From Rathayibacter caricis DSM 15933 (lineage in GTDB: Bacteria; Actinomycetota; Actinomycetes; Actinomycetales; Microbacteriaceae): DNA of 64,000 nt. The translations under genes and the position numbers were made by a program. Position 1 is the first letter of the stretch. The number at the start of each line of letters is the position of its first letter. Of this stretch, positions 7,625 to 14,409 are shown piece after piece. The stretch covers positions 2,232,001 through 2,296,000 of the forward strand of contig NZ_PZPL01000001.1 in the NCBI RefSeq assembly GCF_003044275.1. The letters are read 5' to 3'. The notes beneath the pieces are model-generated. The model saw only the letters and a list, made by a program, of their open reading frames with translations, did no database searches and was not told the origin of the DNA.

Positions 7625-9289
7625 TTAGATGCCAGATGCTACCTTGATGGCCGGGTTGGAAAACGGACCTGAGGCAAATCGCCACATGAGCCACCACGCG
7701 TACATTGCCGCTGCCGAGAACTCGGGAGACGCTGCGAAGAGGCCGTGGGCGAAGTCATTTCGCAAGTTCAGACCAGCGGGTGAGCAGAAAAGACCGCGGA
7801 TGACGAAGGCGACGTCTTCCCCGAAGATCTCTGTCGACTCGGGCTTCTCCATAAGAGAGGATAGTCCAACTTCAGTCTCGATACCGCCCTTCATCACCGT
7901 CGTGGCTGCTCCAGCGTCTCTTAGGTGCACTCGAACCAGGTGTTCAAGCTGCGGAGTGAGCAGCTGTGCTGCGGTCATAAAGTCGCCGTCGAAGCCGTAG
8001 AAGAGTGCCCGCCCGTACATCTGTGTGCGTTCGCTTGGGACAAAGCCTGCTGAGCGTGCCGTCTCAACGAAGTACGAACTGCTCAGGCGATGATCCGTGC
8101 TGAAGGCCTGCCAGGCGGGCATCAAAAAGCTGCGCACCGTGTCGACGACCTGGCCGGTAAGATCATCAACCATCTTTTGCCAGACTTGGCCAGGGATCCC
8201 GAACTGGTCGTCACGGGTATTCGCCACTTGTCTTCCGCCTCTGGTCAGACGCTCTCGTGTCACCTTTCCGAATGGGGACGTGTCGACCGCAGTCTCGGCA
8301 CGATCTCGGGTGACGGTGAAGGAAGGCAGCGTGGCGACCCGAAGGAAGCGCTCCGCAGCCTCAGCCTCGCTTCTCCCAGTCATCGACCGCATGGTGTGCT
8401 CGTAGGCCTCAGAGACGTCCACTTCGGTGACCCGGGACGTCATGAACGACACGGTGGACCGATTCGCGACTCGGATGCTGGCGGCAAGCTCCGCGTCGAG
8501 ATTCTGTACGCCCCGGGACTCGCGGAACGCACGTGAGAGTTGGCGCAGGATGTTGTGAGCGAGCTGGAGCTCCGATGCTGCCTTGATCGACGAGTCCGCC
8601 CCTCCTTGCTGCAGCAGCAATGAGGCTAGCCTCTGGCGGCCTCGTACCACTGACAACAGGTCGTCCGACGACGCTGCCTCATCGCCTGCCGCGCGGTGCC
8701 ACTCCGCTGCCGCCTGAAAGAAGACCGAAGCGCTGGCGTCGTCGTTTGTCCTGCCGGCGAGGCTCCGAAGATGTACCGCAATCGCCGCGGCTGAGTGCTT
8801 CGCGAGCTTCTGCGTACGTAAAAGGTCGGCAAGCCAGACCGCCCGCAGCTCAGGCAGCGGAGCGAGCAGCTTCTTGATGAGTCCTGCCTCAAGCGACGCG
8901 AGCTGGCCTTGGGTTGCTCTGCCGTGCATGCGAGCGAGCTTCAGCGCGCGCGACCAGACCTCAATCACGTCTGGCTCGACAGCGGTGGTTTGGAGCGCAT
9001 CCACAACAAGATTGAGCGTTGCGCGCACGAGCGCAGATCTGTCGCTGCCGGCGGCGCGCTCGGCGAGGATGTCTCGTCCGATGAACTGTTTGACGAAGGA
9101 TGGGACAGCGCCGATGTTCTCCTGCAGCAGCCGCGCTTCCTCCTCGGTAAGCGAACCAGGAGTCAGGAGCGCGCCGTCGACACCACGGCGGAGCGATCCG
9201 TAAGGCTCAGCGGAGCTCTCAGGTCGGAGGAAGAAGTCGTCAAGTAGCTCAACAACGTAAATGAGACCACTACCGCTGCTGGGAGACAT
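7625..9289 (-). CDS. DUF4209 domain protein, possible HEPN-like RNase
   Basis: About 554 aa from ATG 9289 (GTG/ATG alternatives up to 9319; no strong ribosome site decides). The body is alpha-helical. Near the C terminus (about residue 510) LNLRNDFAHGLF contains the RNxxxHG motif that defines DUF4209. An R-x4-6-H motif in a helical domain is also the hallmark of HEPN ribonucleases, so an RNA-cleaving toxin or defence function is plausible, as seen for other RNxxxHG/HEPN families. The N-terminal half, rich in helical repeats, may be a sensor. It stands alone on the minus strand in the island; no antitoxin-like partner is obvious. Confidence 0.65.
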   Translation of the reverse strand: MSPSSGSGLIYVVELLDDFFLRPESSAEPYGSLRRGVDGALLTPGSLTEEEARLLQENIGAVPSFVKQFIGRDILAERAAGSDRSALVRATLNLVVDALQTTAVEPDVIEVWSRALKLARMHGRATQGQLASLEAGLIKKLLAPLPELRAVWLADLLRTQKLAKHSAAAIAVHLRSLAGRTNDDASASVFFQAAAEWHRAAGDEAASSDDLLSVVRGRQRLASLLLQQGGADSSIKAASELQLAHNILRQLSRAFRESRGVQNLDAELAASIRVANRSTVSFMTSRVTEVDVSEAYEHTMRSMTGRSEAEAAERFLRVATLPSFTVTRDRAETAVDTSPFGKVTRERLTRGGRQVANTRDDQFGIPGQVWQKMVDDLTGQVVDTVRSFLMPAWQAFSTDHRLSSSYFVETARSAGFVPSERTQMYGRALFYGFDGDFMTAAQLLTPQLEHLVRVHLRDAGAATTVMKGGIETEVGLSSLMEKPESTEIFGEDVAFVIRGLFCSPAGLNLRNDFAHGLFAASPEFSAAAMYAWWLMWRFASGPFSNPAIKVASGI

Positions 9290-9508
9290 TGAAACGAGAC
9301 TACGGCTCTGTACGCGCATCGGCAGACCCCGTCCTGACCTGGTTGCCGTCGTCCTCGAGGAGTGCGCTCAGCCGGCGGCGAGCTAGGGAATGTGAGTCGC
9401 ACGCGCTCGAGACCCTCGAGGCGATCGACGCGCTGATCTCCACGGCGCGCTCGGGCACGCATCGAAGATGGCAGCGCGATGCGCCGATCCTCGTGCCAGT
9501 ATGGCTCC

Positions 9509-9748
9509 ATGGCGCGAGCAATCTTCCGAGCATCGATCAACGGTCCGACACCCAACAACAAGCAGGCGGAGTTGAGCAAGGTGCTTCTTGCGGCTCACTT
9601 CCGGAAAATTGGAACGGCTTCTTATGAAGGTGAGTTCGCGCGGTACCGCGACGCCCTTGCGGCGGTATCCGTGGGAATTGCATTCCTGAACGCACTGCCG
9701 AACGAATACGAGCTCGACCATCTCTGGACTTACGTAGACCGCACCTGA
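9509..9748 (+). CDS. small hypothetical protein
   Basis: 79 aa from ATG 9509, divergent from the DUF4209 gene. The sequence looks protein-like: mixed charge, a helix with GEFARYRDALAAVSVG and a hydrophobic ALPNEYELDHLW. No ribosome site is convincing and no family is recognised. It could be a real small gene in the DUF4209 divergent region or a chance ORF. Confidence 0.4.
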   Translation: MARAIFRASINGPTPNNKQAELSKVLLAAHFRKIGTASYEGEFARYRDALAAVSVGIAFLNALPNEYELDHLWTYVDRT

Positions 9749-9932
9749 ACGTTGCGACCCCGCGCGTGAGGCGCCTGATCCGAACGGGCGATCCGACCTC
9801 ATTTTTGTGATCTTCGGCTCCCTTAGGCCAGGAGCGATCGATGAACCGAGCAGGTCCTCCACGTTCACACCTTGCGATCGTCCGGCAGTGGCGCATGGGA
9901 GCGTAGAGTAACGTACGAGCTGGGCGCTGAGC

Positions 9933-10253
9933 GTGCAGACGCGTAATCTCGAAGCACTTGAGTATCCGAATGATCATTGGAGACATGTGGAATTGATCGG
10001 TACGAACTCCGATGGAAGTGGCGACTTCAGCATGTACCTCGACGGGGAGACGTTAAGGACCTTCATCGCTGTCGACGGCGAGCTCGAGGAGTCGGCACGG
10101 CAAGAACTCGCTCCGGCACCAGGCTTTGAATCGGCCAAAGAAGACTGGTACGTCTACGGTTCGAACGGTCACAGCTGTGACATCCACGTTGATGGCGAGC
10201 ACGCACGCGTTGACGGCTCAACATACCTGCTGGTGAATCGCACCGATTGGTAA
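9933..10253 (+). CDS. small acidic hypothetical protein
   Basis: 106 aa from GTG 9933. Strongly acidic, with alternating beta-type segments (DGSGDFSMYLDGE, CDIHVDGEHARVDGSTYLL), no signal peptide or membrane helix, and two cysteines or fewer. A TAGAGT -10-like box at 9904-9909 lies upstream. The acidic, Asp/Glu-rich composition resembles small immunity or anti-type proteins but I recognise no family. It precedes a 540-bp stretch with no gene. Confidence 0.5.
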   Translation: MQTRNLEALEYPNDHWRHVELIGTNSDGSGDFSMYLDGETLRTFIAVDGELEESARQELAPAPGFESAKEDWYVYGSNGHSCDIHVDGEHARVDGSTYLLVNRTDW

Positions 10254-10779
10254 AGGTCCGCGTCGGACCGCCGATCTAATGCGGAGTCGGCCGGACGTGC
10301 GGCTAACCGTCGTTACTCGTATCAGGCAGAACCGACAGAGGATGCGCTCTTGGGTCGCTGTGCGCGGGTGGCCATTCCCGCGTAGGCAGCTGGCCTAGGA
10401 GGGAGTCTGGGGCGCCTGCAGCCGGTGGACATGGTTGCGTACGAAGCGAGTGCAAAGCAGCGGCGCGGAGGTCGCGCTGACGGCGAAGTGCCCACGCGCT
10501 TCAAGCCGAACAGCGATGCTACGTCCCAGGTCGGGGCTGGCCGCTAGATCTTGTTGTCCTCCCACGAGCGCGCGACGAGGAGTCCGGGCTTCCAGCCCGT
10601 TGCCGCCAGCATCTGCGGGCTCAGAGGCGGTCCATCGCTGTCAACTGCCTGGCGCTTCAAGTGAAACGTCATTCCGCGTCCGCGGTACATGGCGGGCGGT
10701 CGGCCCGTTGGACCTCCACCTCCTGGGCTGCTCGGCGGTTCAGCCCGGCGTGTGGCGTGCTCGTCTGCCGTCGGTCTAC
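10254..10779. other. intergenic region with no recognisable gene
   Basis: No ORF here has a ribosome site, plausible composition or recognisable motif on either strand. The open frame running from 10435 into the methyltransferase is read-through: its N-terminal 119 residues are Arg/Ser/Pro-rich and lack domain character. The stretch may carry decayed DNA. Confidence 0.6.
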
Positions 10780-10785
10780 TACGGT
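10780..10785 (+). promoter_or_regulatory. -10 box of the methyltransferase operon
   Basis: TACGGT fits the actinobacterial TANNNT -10 and ends 6 nt before ATG 10792, so the operon transcript would begin at or next to the start codon (leaderless). No clear -35 is seen. Confidence 0.45.
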
Positions 10786-10791
10786 AAGGTC

Positions 10792-11853
10792 ATGCGCCCG
10801 AGTCTCCCGATCATTGCCGCGGTCGACCTCTTCTGCGGTGCTGGTGGGCTCTCTCTCGGATTAGAGCAAGCCGGCGTTACCGTCAAAGCGGGAATCGACC
10901 TCGATCCAGCCTGTGCGTATCCGTACGAGCAGAATCTCGCAGCCTCCTTTCTTCTGCGGGACATCTCCAACGTGACCGGCGACGAGGTCTCCAAGTTGTG
11001 GGGAGGCGCTCAATACACCTTGCTTGCCGGGTGCGCGCCCTGTCAGCCGTTTTCAAGTCATAGAAGAGGCATCGACACGAGCGATGAGAAGAACTGGGAC
11101 CTCCTCAGTCACTTCGGCCGCATCGTCCGGGAAAGCACTCCCGACTTTGTGACGATGGAGAATGTTCCGCGACTTGCGAAGATGCAGGTGTTTCTCGACT
11201 TTGTTGCAATGCTCCGAGGACTGGATTACGCGGTCGACTACGGGACCCTCTATGGTCCTCAGTTTGGGCTTCCTCAAGAGCGACGTCGACTTGTACTTGT
11301 GGCCTCGAAGGTGGGAGTCGTCCGGCTTCCGAAGGGCACGCTGGTCAAGGAGGACTATCGAACAGTCGAAGACACGATTTCTCAGCTACCTAATCTCATC
11401 AGTGGTGAGTCCGACCCCGCGGATCCTCTACACACTGCGCGACAGCTATCTCCCTTGAACCTCAAGCGAATCAAGGCTTCAAAGCCCGGTGGAACTTGGC
11501 GGGATTGGCCCGAGGACTTGCGCGCCGAATGCCACAAGAAAGCGACAGGCGCGAGCTTCCAATCGTTCTATGGTCGGATGACGTGGGAGGCACCGTCACC
11601 CACCATCACAACGCAGGCCTTTAACTACGGAACGGGGCGTTTCGGTCATCCGACCCAGCACCGCAGTCTCACTCTCAGAGAAGCCGCTATGCTTCAAGGA
11701 TTCCCACGAGACTACAAGTTCGTCGCGGATGGTGAACGCCCAGCTATGTCCACCGTCGGACGCCTCATTGGCAACGCAGTGCCCCCTGCGTTCGGAGCGG
11801 CTGTCGGTCTCTCGTTTATGGAGAAGGTTCGCGAATTGGACAAGGCAAAATGA
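10792..11853 (+). CDS. dcm: C5-cytosine DNA methyltransferase (Dcm-type)
   Basis: 353 aa. Transfers methyl from S-adenosylmethionine to C5 of cytosine in a specific DNA sequence. Motif I VDLFCGAGGLSLG begins at residue 11; motif IV GCAPCQPFSS holds the catalytic Cys84; motif VI MENVPRL gives E123; motif VIII is QERRRLVLVAS; motifs IX/X (RLIGNAVPPAFG) close the protein. The target-recognition domain lies at about 200-300. ATG 10792 is chosen because the upstream extension lacks domain character and a -10 box lies just before it. It overlaps the next gene by ATGA and heads a four- or five-gene operon with two GHKL ATPases and Vsr. Target sequence unknown. Confidence 0.96.
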   Translation: MRPSLPIIAAVDLFCGAGGLSLGLEQAGVTVKAGIDLDPACAYPYEQNLAASFLLRDISNVTGDEVSKLWGGAQYTLLAGCAPCQPFSSHRRGIDTSDEKNWDLLSHFGRIVRESTPDFVTMENVPRLAKMQVFLDFVAMLRGLDYAVDYGTLYGPQFGLPQERRRLVLVASKVGVVRLPKGTLVKEDYRTVEDTISQLPNLISGESDPADPLHTARQLSPLNLKRIKASKPGGTWRDWPEDLRAECHKKATGASFQSFYGRMTWEAPSPTITTQAFNYGTGRFGHPTQHRSLTLREAAMLQGFPRDYKFVADGERPAMSTVGRLIGNAVPPAFGAAVGLSFMEKVRELDKAK

Positions 11854-13886
11854 GCGCGGGATTATCAGCAGCCACTTCGCCGTTCCTCTTTAGCGTCGAC
11901 CTGGCTGTGGTTGAGTCGCTCGGGATCAACCTTTACAGTAATGCCGCTGCTGTCCTCTCGGAGCTCGTGGCGAATGCTTGGGACGCGGACGCAAATCGAG
12001 TCAGTATAAACTGGACCGATGGCGGAAAGACTATCACCATTGAGGATGATGGCAGCGGAATGACGCAGTCAGAGCTCAATGGGCGCTTCCTTCGCGTCGC
12101 CTATAAGAAACGTGACACGGAAGGTAAAAGTTCCACCAAGCTGGCTCGCGCTTACATGGGGCGCAAGGGGATCGGCAAGCTGTCCGTGTTCTCCCTGGCA
12201 AGCGATGTGACGGTCTATTCGGCCAAAGATGGTGAGACGAACGGGTTCCTCATCACGGTTGCAGGTCTTCGGGCGAGCATACTCACGAACACCCCGTATC
12301 GGCCGGAGGAACTACCCGTGCCTGCTGATATGCCTGCGCACGGTACGCGGATAGTGCTGAGAAATCTTAATCGAAAAAGGACCGGCGTGTCGGTGGCAGC
12401 ATTGCGGAAGAGGCTTGCGCGGCGATTCGACGTCCTTTCCTACTCGACGACCGATCCGAATCGCTTCGTCATTGAAATTGACGGCACTCCGGTCACATAC
12501 GATGATCGTGAGGATCTTCGACGCCTCGAGTACATCTGGCAACTTGGAGTCGAAGAGGTGCCCCAGTCTCGTACTCCAAACGTAAAACGGCGCTGGCTCA
12601 TTTCGGACAATGTGGTCAATAGTGAAAAAGGGTGGAAGATTGAAGGCTGGTTTGGTACGGTCAAGAAACCAGACGACCTGAATGACTCGGATGACGCTCA
12701 AGAGTCCTTAAGAAATATTATCATCCTTGCAAGAAAGCGGCCAATCCAAGAGGGCATCTTAGATCAGCTGGATTTCAACAAGATCTTTGGCAATTATGTC
12801 ACGGGCCAAATTCGTGCGGAGTTCTTGGACCTTGACGACGGATCCGACGATATTGCTACGAGCGATCGCCAGCGACTTATCGAAGACGATGACCGAGTAA
12901 AGCTTCTCCTTAAGAAATTGCGAGACTATTTCAACTCGGCCGCTGAGCAGTGGTCACGGGAACGACCGAAGCAGAAGTTTATTGAGCTTACTGACAGATA
13001 CCCAGTTGTTCGGGAGTGGGTTGATCATCGGCCGGATATTCAAAAGGATACGGCTCGAAAAGTTATTAGCGCTGTAGCAGCGCTTGAATTGGAAGATGAA
13101 GTTCAGCGGCCTGTTCTCTATCGAGCCAGTATTCTTGCTTTTGAACGTCTTGCCCTCGAGGCAACGACAAAGGATCTGGAAAAGTTCGCCAATGGTTTGT
13201 TCGCGGTCGATGTTCTCCCGCTTTTAGCAGGCGCCAGGTCCTACGAAGACGCCTTATATCTCCAGATTCTTCGCTCCCGGCTTGAGGCAATTGAAAAGCT
13301 GGAGAACATGATTAATAAGGACGAGCTTGAGAAAGTCCTTCAAAAGCATCTGTTTGATAACATGTGGCTTCTCGATCCGTCGTGGGAGGGTGCCACCGGA
13401 GATGTGGACATGGAAGTAGCGCTCGCGACGATACGACGTAAGTCAAAGGTTGTGTTCGACAAGTCTGAAAGCGCCAATCAGAAACAGGGGCGAATCGACA
13501 TTCAATACCGTTCAGCTGCTGGTGTGCATATGATCGTGGAGCTGAAGAAGTACAGGCGGGAAGTCAGTCTAGACGAGCTTCGTATCCAGGGCGAAAAGTA
13601 TCATGATGCGATGAGCGAGGTATTACGTAAGCGCAAAGAGCCGGTTCGTAATATTTCGGTAGTATTTGTCGTTGGGCAAGAGCCTAAGAACGTGTACACC
13701 GGCGATGAAAGCTTGGACACGGTTGTTTCTCGCCAGCTCCACCAGATTGACGGCCGGATTCTCTATTACGATACTCTTCTTGCGACGGCCCAAAAGCGGT
13801 ATAAGGACTACCGCGATCGCCAAAGCGACGTTACCGAGCTTGATAAGGTGATGAGCGCCCTTGGGGGAGAAGGATTGTCAAAATGA
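11850..13886 (+). CDS. MORC-like GHKL ATPase with C-terminal PD-(D/E)xK-like domain
   Basis: 678 aa. The N-terminal GHKL ATPase shows the N-box ELVANAWDADA (38-48), the G1 box EDDGSGM (65-71) and the G2 box GRKGIGKLSVF (104-114), all intact, as in MutL, Hsp90 and MORC proteins. The middle region (about 200-480) is the S5/coiled transducer. The C-terminal part (about 495-640) contains GRIDIQYR with D550 followed by VELKKYR with E564 and K566, the D-x(n)-E-x-K layout of restriction-type nucleases. GHKL proteins linked to DNA methyltransferases and Vsr-type nucleases are known from comparative genomics of prokaryotic MORC/MutL homologs in restriction systems. I infer an ATP-gated DNA cleaving or sensing subunit. 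ATGA overlaps occur at both ends. Confidence 0.85.
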   Translation: MSAGLSAATSPFLFSVDLAVVESLGINLYSNAAAVLSELVANAWDADANRVSINWTDGGKTITIEDDGSGMTQSELNGRFLRVAYKKRDTEGKSSTKLARAYMGRKGIGKLSVFSLASDVTVYSAKDGETNGFLITVAGLRASILTNTPYRPEELPVPADMPAHGTRIVLRNLNRKRTGVSVAALRKRLARRFDVLSYSTTDPNRFVIEIDGTPVTYDDREDLRRLEYIWQLGVEEVPQSRTPNVKRRWLISDNVVNSEKGWKIEGWFGTVKKPDDLNDSDDAQESLRNIIILARKRPIQEGILDQLDFNKIFGNYVTGQIRAEFLDLDDGSDDIATSDRQRLIEDDDRVKLLLKKLRDYFNSAAEQWSRERPKQKFIELTDRYPVVREWVDHRPDIQKDTARKVISAVAALELEDEVQRPVLYRASILAFERLALEATTKDLEKFANGLFAVDVLPLLAGARSYEDALYLQILRSRLEAIEKLENMINKDELEKVLQKHLFDNMWLLDPSWEGATGDVDMEVALATIRRKSKVVFDKSESANQKQGRIDIQYRSAAGVHMIVELKKYRREVSLDELRIQGEKYHDAMSEVLRKRKEPVRNISVVFVVGQEPKNVYTGDESLDTVVSRQLHQIDGRILYYDTLLATAQKRYKDYRDRQSDVTELDKVMSALGGEGLSK

Positions 13887-13969
13887 AACGCCTGGGACTT
13901 CACGGGGACGGCGTTCCCAAGGGCGCGCGCTTGCCGGCGGTGCAAGGCCGTAAGGTCTTAAGGCAATGA
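13883..13969 (+). CDS. possible 28-codon coupled ORF
   Basis: A 28-aa basic peptide ORF fills exactly the 79-nt gap between the GHKL ATPase and vsr. Its ATG (13883) overlaps the upstream stop as ATGA, and its own stop overlaps the vsr start as ATGA. It is rich in Lys/Arg/Gly, no Cys. It may serve only to carry ribosomes across the gap (translational coupling), or be a remnant of an N-terminal extension of Vsr. Length is below usual ORF cut-offs. Confidence 0.35.
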   Translation: MKRLGLHGDGVPKGARLPAVQGRKVLRQ

Positions 13970-14409
13970 CGAACTCTTGGGCGTCAAGCGCCGGCGCCCG
14001 TGCGAGAATGCAGGCAAATCGTGGACGCGACACGAAGCCAGAGTTGATGCTTCGAAGCGAGCTTCACCGCCGCGGCTTGCGCTATCGCGTAAACCTTCGG
14101 CCGGAGCGAGATTTGCGTCGGACTGCTGATCTCCTTTTCTCTCGGGCGCGGGTGGCCGTATTCGTTGATGGCTGCTTCTGGCATGGCTGCCCCCAACACT
14201 TCTCCCAGCCCAAGACGAATCCAGATTTTTGGCTCAAGAAGATCGAGCGAAATCGCAACCGCGACAGAGACACGTCTGCTCTACTTGAAACTCGCGGTTG
14301 GATTGTAATTCGGTTCTGGGAGCACGAGATCATGGAAGGAGCTGCGGACTCGGTGGAGAAGGCAGTTCGCGAGGCGTCGCAACTAGGTAAGAAGGTGAGG
14401 GAGAAGTGA
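13966..14409 (+). CDS. vsr: very short patch repair (Vsr) endonuclease
   Basis: 147 aa. Vsr nicks DNA 5' of the T in T:G mismatches made by deamination of 5-methylcytosine at the partner methyltransferase site. Visible family landmarks: RDTKPELMLRSELHRRGLRYRV (20-41), then ADLLF with the catalytic Asp55, VAVFVDGCFWHGCP (63-76) with the zinc/catalytic His and Cys residues, and FWLKKIERNRNRD followed by GWIVIRFWEHEI. Length is normal. It overlaps the next gene by GTGA. Normally vsr sits with dcm; here a GHKL ATPase gene separates them, so Vsr may also act as the nuclease of a MORC-type system. Confidence 0.95.
   Translation: MTNSWASSAGARARMQANRGRDTKPELMLRSELHRRGLRYRVNLRPERDLRRTADLLFSRARVAVFVDGCFWHGCPQHFSQPKTNPDFWLKKIERNRNRDRDTSALLETRGWIVIRFWEHEIMEGAADSVEKAVREASQLGKKVREK

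Noticed and set aside
9163..9986. Several overlapping minus-strand ORFs upstream of the DUF4209 gene
   Set aside because: Arg/Ser-rich, no ribosome sites, mutually overlapping; no recognisable domain.
10435..10791. N-terminal extension of the methyltransferase frame
   Set aside because: Low-complexity Arg/Ser/Pro text; the Dcm domain starts at 10792 right after a -10 box.
13966..14409. Vsr as a simple dcm-vsr repair pair
   Set aside because: The tight coupling with two GHKL ATPases, one on each side, makes the plain repair-pair reading incomplete, though Vsr itself looks normal.
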